Part shown: piece after piece, positions 33,528-46,342 of the stretch
Numbering within the stretch: the first letter of the stretch is position 1
Layout of the letters: every line of letters starts with the position of its first letter
Source of the DNA: Histoplasma ohiense
Taxonomy: Eukaryota; Ascomycota; Eurotiomycetes; Onygenales; Ajellomycetaceae
Reading direction: 5' to 3'
NCBI GenBank assembly: GCA_017607445.1
Contig: JAEVHH010000005.1
Coordinates: 501,001-565,000 of the forward strand
Length of the DNA stretch: 64,000 nt
Made by a program: the position numbers and the translations under genes
The notes under the pieces: model-generated
Databases searched by the model: none
Seen by the model: only the letters and a program-made list of their open reading frames with translations
Told to the model about the DNA's origin: nothing

Positions 33528-35878
33528 ATGACTCTGCGAAAGAATGCAGCCTCTTCCTTGTCAGTAATCATATACTTCTTTTGGGTACTTTTAGGTTCGT
33601 CGATATGTGCAGCTCAATCAAACACATATCATCCCATTCCCGAGAAAGGACCCCTGGGATACGTGTCGGATAAAAATTGCAAGCATGGCCCTACGAACCG
33701 AGCCTGCTGGGGTGGGGGTTTTGATGTAGCCACAAACTTTGGCGTGAAATGGCCAGATACCGGAAAAGTGGTGGAGGTTTGGCAACCTTCCTTCGATCCA
33801 TGGATATACACTACATTACGAAGCCAGATGGCTGACCCAGGTGCCGTTAGTATCATCTTGAAATAACCAATACTACTTTAGCCCCTGACGGCTTTGAAAG
33901 GCTGGTCATGGCGGTAAATGGGCAATTTCCCGGTCCAACCATTAGAGCGGGTACGTCGAGATCTCTGCAGTGATGTGTTCCGTTCCTAACAAACATTTAC
34001 AGAATGGGGGGATACTGTTCGAATCCATGTGAAAAATAATATGCAGAATAATGGGTGGGTTATATGGCCTATTTAAACGTATTTGCCCTAATTTTACTAA
34101 CGATAGCTTGGTTGTGCAGAACAAGTATACATTGGCATGGAATTCGTCAGAAGTATACAAATCAGCAAGATGGAACGAACGGAGTCACAGAATGTATGTA
34201 GCCCACGGCCTATTTCGATGTTCCACAGCGAAACTAACTATTGATGCGAAGGCCCTATTCCCCCCGGCGGATCAAAAACGTACGAATTTAAATGCACTCA
34301 ATATGGGACATCATGGTATCATAGCCATCATACTGTGCAGTGAGTTTTTTATCTCATAATTTTCACCTCGGAGTTTATTAGGTTCGTTGATTTAAAATTT
34401 CGCAGGTATGGCGATGGAGTTTTAGGAGCCATTGTGATTTCCGGCCCAGCTTCAGCCAACTATGATATCGATCTCGGAGAGATGTCTATCCAAGACTGGT
34501 ATTATCGCACGGCATGGCAAAACGCACTTCTTGGCATTCCGCCTGTTGCTGACAATGGCCTCATAAATGGAACCATGGTGAACGCAAACGGCGGAGGAAA
34601 ATATCATGAAAACTCAATTAAGAAGGGGAAGTCATATCTCTTACGGTTGATCAATACATCAGTGGACAATTATTTCAAAGTCCATTTGGATAATCACCTT
34701 TTCACGGTGGTTTCAAGCGATTTCGTTCCCATCATGCCTTACCAGGCTGACTGGTTGTTTATTGCAATCGGTATGTACGGCCCAGTTACTAAATATTTGT
34801 CCATTCCACATGCTAATGAAGCAGGGCAACGTTATGATGTAATCATTCACGCCGACCAGGAGATCGACAACTATTGGTTCAGAGCCGAAGTTCAAAAGGG
34901 ATGCGGTCAAAACGCGATGAATGGAAAGATTAAAAGCATCTTCAGATACGAAGGTGCAGACCCAAATGCGAATCCCACGTCTGTCGCAAGCAATTATACC
35001 CAAGGCTGTGATGACGAGGAGGGTCTTATTCCATTCGTTCCAATTGATGTGCCATCTGAGCATTTCAGCCAACAAGCAAAAGACCTTAACGTCTCTTTTC
35101 AGTCTGAAGTTAGTTTGCCGGGGCAAAACATAGTCCACTGGAGAATAAACGGAGTCCCTATTGAAACAGATTGGGAATACCCTACTCTTCAATACGTCCT
35201 TGATTGCAATACAAGCTTTCCCCAAAGATTAAACGTAATCCCATTACCTGAACCAAATGTGGTATGTCTCCTGCTCCAACACACCTCATTCCATTTTTGT
35301 TTTATTGCGAGCACACTTTTTCCCAACACACGCCCTAATAACTGTTACCAATAGTGGACGTACTGGATTATCGAAGCTAGCTTCGAGAGCACAGTTAACG
35401 TTCCACATCCAATCCACCTGCACGGGCATGACTTCTCCATCCTCGGCACCGGACGAGGTAACTTCCCGGGACCCGAAGGACTCAACTTTAAGAACCCAGC
35501 CCGTCGGGATTCTGTTATGTTGCCTGATCATGGGTGGGTTGCCATCGCATTTCCGACAGATAACCCTGGTGCATGGTTGGCGCATTGCCACATCGTAAGA
35601 AACCCTTGTTTGCTTGCACACCTGCAAAGTTTTACTCAAAAAGTTACATACTGCGTGTAACCCCTCCAATGAATGAACAACTCGAGTCGTCTGACAAAAA
35701 TGAATCCCCGGGGTAGGCATGGCACGCACACGAAGGACTCGCAGTCCAATTTCTCGAACGCAGCTCAGAGATCCCATCCGCACTCAACATCGCTCAATCA
35801 TGGCACCATACATGTGCCCAATGGAAAGATTACATCTTGGATGACGCAATATACCAACAAGAGGGTTCCGGAATTTAG
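33528..35878 (+). CDS. Laccase-type multicopper oxidase
   Basis: Secreted copper enzyme oxidising phenols with reduction of O2 to water. Nine exons: 33528-33840, 33882-33950, 34003-34054, 34120-34193, 34252-34339, 34406-34770, 34825-35261, 35355-35594 and 35717-35878, giving 599 aa with all introns GT/AG and in phase. A signal peptide (about residues 1-29) is followed by the Cys-bearing asco-laccase start NRACWGGGFD. The four copper motifs are intact: GTSIHWHGIRQ, SWYHSHHTVQYGDG, HPIHLHGHDF and HCHIAWHAHEGL. The residue at the axial type 1 position is Leu. The C-terminus EGSGI resembles the DSGL-like tail that plugs the channel in mature ascomycete laccases. Exon 1 ends with an unusual stretch (VEVWQPSFDPWIYTT), and that first junction is the least certain. 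Melanin, detoxification or lignin-related roles cannot be told apart. Confidence 0.9.
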
Positions 35879-36325
35879 ATCAGGGAGGATGGAAGATAAG
35901 GTCATGAGACATACCTGGGAGGATATATCTACGATACCCTCTTTTTTTCCATTCATTTCCTTTGCTATATATATTACCTGCTTAGACTAAATTGGTGAGC
36001 GTGGGAGGGATATGCTGTATGGGAAAATCAAATTAATTCAGGTAAAAGGTCCTTCTAACCATTAACAATAACTACGAGAATTAGTATAGTTATTAATCTA
36101 ATTTGTGGTGTTTCTTGCAAATTTGATAGTATTCCCAGAGTGTGCCCTTTATTTCAATTTTCAATACAGAATATACGAATTGTCATTTTAACCTCGTCTT
36201 ATATCTCCTGCGATAACCTGTACATAGGTCAATATTACAGGGTCCAAACAACGTTACAGGCGTCTGTCTTGTGATTGAAAATATATTTCAGCCCTCATTG
36301 GTAAATTGCAAGCCCATCCAAGGGA

Positions 36326-36362
<37 letters not shown>

Positions 36363-37905
36363 AAAAAAAAATTGCATGAAGAGCAAGATCTCCGTTCAGA
36401 ATCCATGGTATGAATATCCACCACCAAGTGACACAAACGGCCCTGCATCGCGACCAGTCCATACGACAACTGTCCACATCATCCAGCCATATCAGAATCC
36501 AGAAATAAAACGTAGGGCTCCGCCTAAATCTTAACAGAGATAGGTCTATCCTGTCGATCTGATCATTTGGGAAATCTCCAGCTTCTTTCATATAAACTCT
36601 GCCCCGTAGTACAGATAATTTTTGTCTCGGTCCTGAGGACTAGGGCAAAATGTTAAGCAAGTACGTCGAACAACCATGTGTCGGAACTGGATAAAGTCCG
36701 AATATTGACCCAAATCCTGAATATCGATAGATCAATTGAATTGCTTATTCTAACTCCAATAATTACATGATAATCAGGCAGTATTTATAAGAAAGAGAAT
36801 GCTTGAACATATGATAGAGGCAGTTCTCATATTCAGTGGGGCAGTGCTCGGGTTTCAGTTAGCGAGAATCCTTGATGTACGAGAGATCATCTCCGACACC
36901 ATGGAACAACCTGGGAACAAACTGTGACCCACTCAACAAGCGGGCTAAACATGCATTTTGTTCCCACAAGTACGGAGTAGCTCCAACACCGCAACAGGCC
37001 ATGCCGATGTCTTTGAGGAGAGAAGCTCCCACTCCTTTCGATCTGCTGTGGTTGTTCGGACGTAACTTCCTCGAAATATTTGAAGGCCAATCAGGTTCTC
37101 TACGAGAACGAAGGGCTGCATCCGCAGGCACACGACATAGCGCTAGACACGAGGTTTTCCGCAAAGGACGCCAATGTGTCGGGCATCGACATATATGATC
37201 CTATGATATCGTTGAGAATACCAACTACATGGTATGCTAGATCTTTTTCCGATTAGAGTTTCAGACGTTCACAACATTTGAATTGGGCATGTTGGACACA
37301 CGAATGGTGGCTGTGCAGCAATTGATTTCACACTGAAAAACAAAAAGGGGGAGAAAGAAAGAAAAAAATGGGAATCGCTGACTTCTTAATAGAACTGCCA
37401 AGTTGGCTGTCGGTGCTTCAGAATCATCCGTTTGAACCAGACGATCGGACGAACTTAGGTAGGTTAGAGCTGGCGTCATCACGTGGCCGGGCGGTCTTCT
37501 CTCCGACGCTTTGCTGCTCCAGGCCTAGAAACGAATCTCCAACTTTGCTCCATGGGCTTCGTGGAAACAAATCTCCGCTTCAAGCGGGCTAACTCTAGGC
37601 AACTTTAAATCCTCCGTCAGATTCATCTGCGGAATTCACGGTTGGTTATTCAAGGTGGAGCTACGTCACTGACCCAGTTAATTTTTCGACAGGGTACCGA
37701 ATAGCTATATAAGTTGTCGCATTCCTGTTCCTGAACTCCAGGCAACCATTCTGATCATTTCCTCAGATTTCAAAAGCTTCCTCTTATCAGACTCATTTTT
37801 CTTTAATTGACTAAGTTTTCCAAAGGCCGCAAAGGAATTGCGCAAAAGACTCGTACTTTTTACATTCCTATATTGCACTACCCTGTGCCTCACATTTAAA
37901 CAACG
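35879..37905. other. Intergenic region with long poly-A tract
   Basis: About 2 kb. It holds a run of 35 A at 36327-36361 and one TACGGAGTA copy at 36971-36979. Overlapping open frames on both strands at 36860-37200 have no family resemblance. The final part should be the promoter of the NAD(P)-binding protein gene; CATTTAAACAACG lies just before its ATG. Confidence 0.5.
36327..36370. repeat. Poly-A tract
   Basis: A run of 35 A, interrupted by one C at 36362, then eight more A. Length is probably unreliable in the assembly. Confidence 0.9.
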
Positions 37906-38700
37906 ATGTCCTCTTTCACTGATAAGTCGATAAACATCGCCTTCTTCGACTCAACAGGCGGCTGCACAAATGCCTGTCTGACTTACACTCTCAAAAACGG
38001 ATACAAAGCGAGTGCCCTCGTTCGGACCCCCTCGAAACTTCAAACCCAACTCTTATCCCAAGGACTTGACCAGGCAACAATCGACAACAACTTAACAATC
38101 ATTCAAGGGGATGCAACAGACGTTGAAGTCATCAAGCGCACTCTCTCTCCAGAGAAAAACAACGGCAAAATGGTCTCCCTCATAATTTCCGGATTAGGCG
38201 GGCTTCCCAAAATGACAGCCTCGCTTCAACCCATCACCATTGAAAATCCAAACATTTGCGAAAATAGCACGAATGCCATTCTATCCGCCATAGAGGTACT
38301 ACAGCCTCCCACGGCAACTGAGAAGGAAAAGCCCATCCTCGTGGCTATCTCCACTACTGGCATCTCATCCGGGCCAAGAGACGTGCCATACCTCCTCTAC
38401 CCTCTTTGGCACTTCCTCGAAGTCCCACACAAGGACAAGAAAATGATGGAGCATGCGATTTTTGATTCACCCTCTAAACCCCTTCTGAGAGGCGCCATTG
38501 TCGTGCGTCCGACATTGCTGGTTGGTGACCATTCCATCACCAGTGGAAAGGGGTGGAAGACGTTGAAGGTCGGGACGGAGAAGAAGCCGGCCCTGGGACA
38601 TTCGATCCAGCGGGCGGACGTCGGAGAGTGGATATTTGAGGAAATGGTTAAGGCGGGAGGGGAAAAGTGGTTGAATGAAAAGGTGACATTGAGTAACTAA
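37906..38700 (+). CDS. NAD(P)-binding Rossmann-fold protein (atypical SDR/NmrA-like)
   Basis: Single exon, 264 aa, starting MSSFTDKSINIAFFDSTGGC. The N-terminal strand plus the glycine-containing loop FFDSTGGCTNACL, then ALVRTPSKL and IIQGDATDVEVIK, is the pattern of atypical short-chain dehydrogenases that bind NAD(P)H. The loop lacks the standard GxxGxxG spacing (D-S-T-G-G-C-T-N). No YxxxK catalytic pair is obvious, so it may be a redox sensor or isomerase-like protein rather than a classical dehydrogenase. The C-terminal part has VVRPTLLVGDHSITSG and RADVGEWIFEEM, typical of NmrA-like proteins. It sits alone, about 2 kb beyond the laccase gene on the same strand. Confidence 0.8.
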   Translation: MSSFTDKSINIAFFDSTGGCTNACLTYTLKNGYKASALVRTPSKLQTQLLSQGLDQATIDNNLTIIQGDATDVEVIKRTLSPEKNNGKMVSLIISGLGGLPKMTASLQPITIENPNICENSTNAILSAIEVLQPPTATEKEKPILVAISTTGISSGPRDVPYLLYPLWHFLEVPHKDKKMMEHAIFDSPSKPLLRGAIVVRPTLLVGDHSITSGKGWKTLKVGTEKKPALGHSIQRADVGEWIFEEMVKAGGEKWLNEKVTLSN

Positions 38701-39705
38701 TGGATTAGCGTATTTTCCCTACTCTCGGTTTTGTGAATTTCTCCTCTCTTCTTTTACACATCCGGAACGGCTCTTTGTGTTTTCCAGTCCTTCCTTTCTA
38801 AAATATCTACGGAGTTCATGCCTGTTGTTGTATATATGATACCTCCCCTAACCAGTTTATGTCGATGCGACACCACATTTCTTGTTGCCTATTCATGAGC
38901 TAAGACGAATATAATATATTTATATCAATTCGCTTGTTGCCTATGGAAGGAGAGTTAATTAGTAAAATCAAGTCCCCGAAACGGTTCTCCTATCACACAT
39001 ACTGTGGTACGGAGTGAGGGTTTCCAGGACGAAGCAAAACCGTGCCGGATAAATCCACACTCTCGCTCCTAGAGATGACCCTCTGGCTCCAGGCAGATAT
39101 TAATTACTAGCCCGAGACCGGACACCGCACGCTAATCGCCCTCATCCCAAATCTATAAAGGCCACGTTTCATGTAAGGCTGGGCCGCTTAGAACGGAGGC
39201 AGCAATATTTTTGGACATCACGATACTTACTTAATAGCTAAGTCTCATGTAGTTAGCTTTAGATCCAAAAAGGGAGACAACACGGAGCGAACCACCCACC
39301 CTTGACCACCAGCGCAAAATCAGTGAAAAGAAGTATAATTTTGAAAGATATACCTCCTATCTCTATAACCAACAATATGTAAAGAGCCAGACTCAGCCTA
39401 TAGTAACCAATCACAGCAATAAGGAACAAGACTGGACATTGCGGAGGGGATTGCAAAATGAATCTATACTAAATGAAAGAATAAAAGGCTCTCCCAATCA
39501 TCCATCAACAAGAAACCGAGAAAACACGTGCCAATAAGAATGATAGGCTATGAAGGGATAAAAGGTAATATCGACCTTCCACTGAGGTCATACAGTTCAA
39601 ATAACATGTAAGAAGAACGTACTGTACATGCATGTGTACGGCCTCGCCGAAGCTAAGGAAGAGAATGGAGTAACCAAGCAGCACTTGAAACAAACATGCT
39701 CTCTC

Positions 39706-39739
<34 letters not shown>

Positions 39740-40043
39740 GGAATATGCATAAAAAAAAACTTGACAAAATATAAAAGCAAAAGAAGAATGATAATAAATA
39801 AGGAGAAACAGAAGAAGAAGAAATAGAATAGAAAAATGAAGAGTCTAGCTCGGATATCATCCCTCGTACAGCCGTTTGGAATAGGAGATATGAATAACTC
39901 TAACGCCAAGTAAATATAATGATAATAATCACACACACCGAGAAGGAAAAGAAAAGGGAAGAAAAACGCTGTCAAATGCCAGCTATTCGCTTACAAAAAT
40001 CGATGATAAAGCAAAGGGTTTACTAAAATATAAAACAATAGTT
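38701..40043. other. Convergent intergenic region, A/T-rich
   Basis: About 1.3 kb between the NAD(P)-binding gene and BST1, which converge. It holds a run of 30 A (39708-39737) and A-rich repeats to about 39840. A long minus-strand open frame (39505-39975) is a product of these runs. No gene was recognised. Confidence 0.5.
39708..39737. repeat. Poly-A tract
   Basis: An uninterrupted run of 30 A. Confidence 0.9.
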
Positions 40044-43000
40044 TTAAGGGAGCTTTTTGATATTACCATTAGTCCCAGGAGGTCCGTCCTCCCCGAGGCT
40101 CGAGCCCTCAAATGCTTGGTTTAAACTCCGAAACGAGAAACCGCTGCTGGCAAAATGCACACCAACTAGCCACGCAGTGACTATGTTGGCAATGTGATGG
40201 AGGAGGTATGCATATGTTACGCCATAAAGTGCTGCATATACAGCGAGAATGATAAATAAGGCGGACGTGACATGTCGCAATCTGGATTGGAAGGACAACG
40301 TTAGGTTTTGAGTAGACAAAAACAGCTAACGAATAAAAAGTCAATGTGGAGGAGAGCCCAGAATACCACATACCTCGAGGTTATTCTTGGAATCATATGT
40401 CCATTTGTGAGGGTCTCCACAAGTAGTATAAATGGCATTATAGACAAGACATTGTGATGGGATGAGAACGGCGTCCACCAGTGGACAGCAAGGTTGTGAA
40501 CCCAAACTGCAAACACTGGAACATTAACCGGTAATATCCACAGCATGAGGATGAAGATTGAATGAACGTAATTATAGAAATTATACTGCGAGTTAGATTT
40601 CTTGCTCTCAGGTATCAGAATCAGGTAGTTTTACTTCCAAATATGATGTAGAAATAGTAATTGCTCACCGATTCTCTCGCATATTGTAAAGTCTGGACGC
40701 AAGTTGCCAATTGCACAAGGCATGCTACAAGATACGCGAACTGATATGGAATCACTGTTGCTACAAAACATAGTAAAACAGCAGAATTTATAATCCTTTG
40801 CCTGGAGGAGAGCGATGGGTAAATTGCAGCGGGTCTAAGTGAAGTCAGTTACAAATTCAGTCACGACATGGTGCTGCTATTGCTGTGAGTCCTCTCACCT
40901 TGGGTCGTCATGCTTGATGTATCCTCGACGTGATACCAACACACTACGGATTGTAGCCAAGCCATAAATCAACGCCATGACAACGTAATTTACCACAACG
41001 CATAATCCGATGCTAATGAGGCCAAACAAGGGCACCAGGAACCAGAAAAAGCTATCTTGAGATCCTAGGAGCAAGTCGTTCCTCGTGAAGTCTATGGCAG
41101 ATTCGGTGGAATTTGATCGCCAATCTGTTGATGCTTTCTCCAGGTTATCCATTCCCGAGTTAGATGTTGCCAAAGACGCTGAAACAAATGTCAATATTAT
41201 GAATAAGAGCGGTAAGGAAATTCGGAGGCAAAGGTCCAGGGCCTCCGAGAAAGGGATGAAAATGCCTAATGACGTCAGAAATTGGTCAAAAGCGCCAAGA
41301 TAGGAGGACAAACCTGTTGTATCATGTATCTGGAACTGCTTCCGGAGAACCAGTGCAGTCACAAGAAGTGGGAGGGCCGCAAATACCGTACGATATCGCA
41401 TGGCAAGTTTCCCCATGCTGCCAATAATGTCTACACGCAAAGAAAGCTCCGTTGAGGCATTACAGCTAGGATCGGACCAGAGCTGAAATGAAATACCACG
41501 CATAGCAGAGCGGTCCCGAAGATGTGGAGGCATATATGGTGCAACACCATGCAAATTTATATCAGCTTCTTTGACATTGACGAAGTACTTCGATTCGTGT
41601 GGTTCCGAGATATATTGTCGTAGTAGGGGCGTAAATAACTCGGCATGTTCGCCACACGGCTGCTTCCCGACTCTCAACTTATAAGCCAGGAGACTTGAGT
41701 GGAGAGCGGGGATTTTCACTTCAGTCAACATGGGCCGTTCTGCAGGAAGTCGAATATCGAGTCCGGTAGCCAGCAGGCGGCCAAGTCCAACTTTGGTTTG
41801 GATGAGAGCGTCGGAACTGTCTGAAAATTCCGCAACAAGCCAACCAGAGGAACGCTTGGCAGCCTTGTCAATAACAGCTACGAATTGATGCTCCATCAGA
41901 TCTTCCAAGTTATATTGCAGATATGAAAATGGAAGAGCATCGTCGAAGGCGAACTTGGACGAACGTGTCGATGCTGGAAGGTTTATTGCATCCTCCATGG
42001 CACTCTTGCAAGCCAATCGAGTGGAACCCGCACTTCCGCCGGAGAGATCCATATTCGAAGATAGCAAAGCAGCCGAATGTCCAGCTCGCAAAGGGAATAC
42101 GCTACAAAACAAGACTTCTAGTTTTCCATTACCACCAGGAGAATCGAGAAGCTGATCTGTAAGGAGAGTAAACTTTTTCCCTGAAGCGCCTTGGGGAGGA
42201 ATTGGGAGTAGATGCGCTTCGGGTAACTGGCGGTTACCAAAGCCACGCAAGACTAATCGCTGTCCTTGGGGAAGAATCGAATTTGTATTATCTTCCAAAG
42301 TCAAGAGAGTAGAAGGGTCTGTGAAAACCGTAAGTATGGACATAGAAGGTATATTTCAACACGGAAAACTAACCTTTTTGTGGGAGAGACCTTTCAGAAA
42401 TGGCTTCCATCCCCGTAAGGTACCATTTTTTGAATACGCTCATTCTCTCCGCTCTCTGTTTCGTTTGGGATGATCGCCGTACATCCACCAGGTCGAAAAG
42501 TGAGCGAATAATTACTTTTCGGAACGAATCACACCAAGCGATAGAAAGATGGTCCATTCCGGTCCAGACATTTGGTATAGTGGATGTGAATACGGTAAAT
42601 CCATGGGTTTCTGGAACAAGAGATGATAGACTGGTGTAATCAGAAGGAACAATAGAATCCCCACCACCTCCCGCAATAGATATTAAGGTAACATGCCACA
42701 ATGGATTGTTGTTGGCCCATCTCTGAGAGTATGCTTCACGCCAGTAATCGTTAATCTGCTTGTATGTGCGGACAACATCTCTATCAAACGAAACGGGAGG
42801 CCGTGCATGAGGGGTCGACATTGTGATGATTGTGTTCACCGAATTTGCCTGGTAATTCGACATTGTAAGCACAGTTCGAGCAACGATGCCACCCATTGAA
42901 TGGCCAATGAGGATCACGGAGCTAGGGTCCGGAAGGTTTGGGTCTCTTCCAGGGCGTCTAGGATCATGATAAAGTGAAAGTATATAAGCGAGAGCTTCGT

Positions 43001-43915
43001 TGACGTATTCCGCCTGGTCCAGCAATGTTTGTCCATGAAACGCCGCCATATCCTCGTTAAAATCCGCCATGAAGAAATCTAAACTTCGTGTCCCGGCATC
43101 GAGTTTCTCCTGGTCATTGCTTATTGCATCCTGGAAATATAACGAGGCTTCCGATGCTAGCGAGCGGCCTTGCCTGTAGCTACCAGCATTTCCAGGAAGG
43201 AACAATACTGGCACACCCCTAAGCTGCTCCAATAGTTAGCATTGAGTAACGCTTGATGTCCCAGTATACATAAATCGAAAGAAAATATTAACGGCGGAAA
43301 AAAAACGTAAACTAAAAAAAAGTATCACCCTACCCCAATATCTTGTCCACTATATTCGTCAACCGTCCGCTCCCGATAGAGGTAGAGACGATATTTGCTC
43401 GCGAATCGAGTATGCTCAGTATCGAATCCTATGAGTTGAATATATGTTGGCATCATTCGAGGCGTTTTGCAGCCTTGCGGGTCGATTTGGCGGGTCATGT
43501 AGGAGTGAATGATTCCATAAAGGGAGATCGCACTCAGGACCGTCAGGGATATTGTTAGAAGGGAACATGACCACAGATTTCGCGGCCGAGATCTTCGTAG
43601 TTTATGCCCCTCCATCGAATTATTTATTATTGGAGAGAAAATCTGGGATTCGAATGACATGGCGTTTTCCTGTCGATTCGTGGAGTTCGAGCGAGTCGTT
43701 TGCCTTGTATCGCCCGCGAATCCACCGGTGCTAAAAGGCGATGGATTGGCCTCCTCCCCGCTATATAAATCGGTCGCTTGCTGCTGGTTCAATTGCGGAA
43801 CAAACAAATAGCCTGTATCATTGTCAATCTCAGGCCCATGTCTCCTTGCGGGCGCGGCGTCCAGATATGTATGCGACTGATGGGGCTTATGCGAGCCGGA
43901 GAGGCGCCTTAGCAT
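40044..43915 (-). CDS. BST1: GPI inositol-deacylase
   Basis: ER membrane enzyme (PGAP1/Bst1 family) that removes the acyl chain from GPI inositol so GPI proteins can leave the ER. Exons on the minus strand: 43915-43329, 43218-42374, 42318-40899, 40834-40669, 40585-40374 and 40281-40044, giving 1155 aa with every junction in phase. The start is ATG 43915 (MLRRLSGSHKPHQS). The single N-terminal membrane segment (about residues 115-140) is followed by the lumenal lipase-like domain. That domain has GVPVLFLPGNAGSYRQ, the GHSMGG nucleophile elbow (Ser) and STPHARPP. A large lumenal region follows, then a C-terminal block of several transmembrane helices (about residues 700-1130). The first junction uses a less common donor, GTGATA, chosen because it alone keeps the frame. 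Confidence 0.93.
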
Positions 43916-44314
43916 TTGAAGGAGGCGCACTCATCCGCGACTCGATCACGACAGAGCACAAGCCCACAGGATTTATGGAAAGGCTGAGAGAGTGTGAAAA
44001 GGGTGGAAAAAGGTTGAAGCGGGAGAGGAGAGGGGAATGCGGCGGGGGAGGCAAGCAAAGAAACAGGGAAATAGAATCAAAAAGGAGCTTGAGATAAGGA
44101 GCTTGACAGAAAAGACAAGCAAACCTTATTTTGGGAAGGCACGCACGGACCACTACGGATTATGTTCGAGTCCCTTACATCTCAATTTACTGCAATTATG
44201 TGCGGAAACGTATCTTAAAAGCGAGCTTGTATACTTTCTTCCTCAAAAAATATTTCGGTTTAATTATTATACATGGGTATCGTCTTTACAGAGCACAAAA
44301 CAGATTAACGATGT
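43916..44314. other. BST1 promoter and IRC3 3' region
   Basis: About 400 nt between two minus-strand genes. Open frames across the BST1 start on the opposite strand (43741-44097) are judged shadows. Confidence 0.5.
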
Positions 44315-46342
44315 CTAATCAAGTGGGCCGACTTTCACTTCCTCCCTACTCCTCAGCTCCTCCAGTTCAGATTCCTTGGCCTTCTCTCGGCCCAAACGCC
44401 GTTTAATGGCGACTATATTCTTGAATTGGCCCTTTGCTCCGTGCTTGACCTTCGTGATCATATCTGCTGCCTCTCCTTTCGTAATTTCTCCCGGTTTAAT
44501 CTGGTTATCGAAAGGGAGGTGCTTGTTGAGAAACGCGACCTGCCCAAGGCTGGCGTACTTCTTTCTCCATGGTTGCCATTTAGCTATAAAAACTGGGACA
44601 AATATGCGGTTGGCTAGCGTATCAGCAGCGTGCACTGCTTGAGCGAATTCAAGTGACGAGGCAATCTCTCGCGGGCGGCTAAATGGGCTTTTTGAATGGA
44701 GATTCGGGCTCAAGGCTCTGACGTGGGAAACCGAATACAAACCGGAGTCGTCTTTGATGATTGTAATTCTTCCAGGAGGCGCATTCAGCACGTATCGATC
44801 TGGCGCCACTGATACCCAAGCATTTTGGCTTAACGAACGAATATGTCTTTCACCTGATGTATCCCGGAGTAAATCATGTACTGAATCATAGTCAGTAAAA
44901 TCAACAGCCACCTTATCCGCAGAAATTGCAGAGAACTTCGACTTCGATTTGAAGCTATAACTTTCACGGTTTTTGAGTTTTTCGATGTCCTCCATCTTTG
45001 CTTCATCAAGACCTTCGTCCGGGTGAAGACCAAACAGGGTAGGTGTGCTGGTGATACCAGTGCCAAGAGACGCAACCATATCAATGATATGGCAGTTCTT
45101 CTTCCCTGGGTATAGCCTTAATCCTCTCCCAATCATTTGGATCAAAAGGTTTTTGGACCTTGTCGGACGTGCAAGAAGCACACAATCAATATTAGGGATA
45201 TCTGTTCCTTCTGTGAAAAGCCCACAGTTTACCAAAACTGGGTATTCTTGGTTGCGGAAAGCTTCCAGTTCATCTGTTCGGATATCTTTGGGAGTCTGAC
45301 TTGTAATATATCTCGCATCGACGCCAAATCTGCGAAATGCTTCTGTGAGGCACCTTACATGCTCAATGTTGACCCCAAAAACAAGAGTTGATTTTCTCTC
45401 GCTCGCCCTGGAGAGCCAAGCGCGAACAGTAATATCATTCACTGTGTCAGTGTTAACTGCTGCTGATAGCTGACCAGTCTGAAAGTCACCATTAGGGCCA
45501 TTGGAAACCTTTGATAGGTCAGCCCTGGAATTCACTGTAGTGAACACAGCATCTGAAAGCCACTTTTCTCCAATCATATCGATGTAATCTTTGTGGTAGA
45601 CGATATGGTCAATAGCAGCCCCCAGCTTTAGTCCATCGAACCGCGAAAAAGTTGCTGACACGCCAACGAGAGCTGGAGACCCATCGGACACTTCATTCAA
45701 TCCGAAATATCCAAGAACTTCTTTGTACGACGGAGCCACGATATGGTGCGCTTCATCCACCAAAATAAGTTTATATCTCTCCGGGCCAAACTTTTCAATT
45801 CGTCCCTTTGAAAGGAGGCTTCGGATGGATGCTATGGTTATTTCAGCGGTTCCTGTTGCGTGACTCTTACCCATTTCAATTTCGATGGTCTTCCCCGGGT
45901 ACGCAAGCATACAATGCTTTGCTGCCTGCTCAACCAGTTCTTTGCGATGGACTATAATAAGGGTTCGGTTTGCGACTTCATCACGGGGAGGAATGCGATC
46001 GATCAGCTGCGTAAAAATTACCTACCCAGATATTCAAGTTAGCGAAAGAGCCAAGATATGGAGGAGAATATAAAGCGTCATCCTCACAGTCTTTCCACTC
46101 CCCGTTGCCAGCGAAACACCCAGTCTTTTGTGGCCCTTCTCCAAATATGAGAGGACAGACTGTATACATTCTTCTTGGTAACTCCGGAGGTGAAAATCGG
46201 ACAGTAACGATCCAGGAGAGTGGGACTTAGTAGGTGTAGCTGCTACTGCTACTGCTGAGGAAATGAACCTATGGCTAAGGATGCTGTTCCCGTAGATAGC
46301 AGCACATTTGAACTCTCGTATACATTTCGTCAACCACCCCAT
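44315..46342 (-). CDS. IRC3: Mitochondrial ATP-dependent helicase IRC3
   Basis: SF2 double-strand DNA helicase/translocase that maintains mitochondrial DNA, related to type I restriction motor subunits. Exons 46342-46088 and 46021-44315 (66 nt intron) give 653 aa. The N-terminus (about residues 1-45) is basic, Ser/Ala-rich and poor in acidic residues, as in a mitochondrial presequence. Motifs in order: the Q-like RSYQEECIQSVL; Walker A LATGSGKTVIF, built across the intron; DEAH box LVDEAHH; GVSATFSRFDG; and FGVNIEH. Motifs NCGLFTEGTDIPNID and LIQMIGRGLRLYPGK follow. It is divergent from the RRN5-like gene with 278 nt between starts. Confidence 0.93.

Noticed and set aside
36859..37198. Overlapping open frames on both strands
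   Set aside because: No frame has an ATG start with family resemblance; the longest begins at TTG.
39505..39975. 156-codon minus-strand open frame
   Set aside because: Mostly Phe and Leu from the poly-A and A-rich tracts, so a simple-sequence artefact.
44315..46342. IRC3 as a bacterial-type restriction or defence helicase
   Set aside because: It resembles type I restriction motors, but the presequence and intron fit the known mitochondrial IRC3 family and no partner genes are present.
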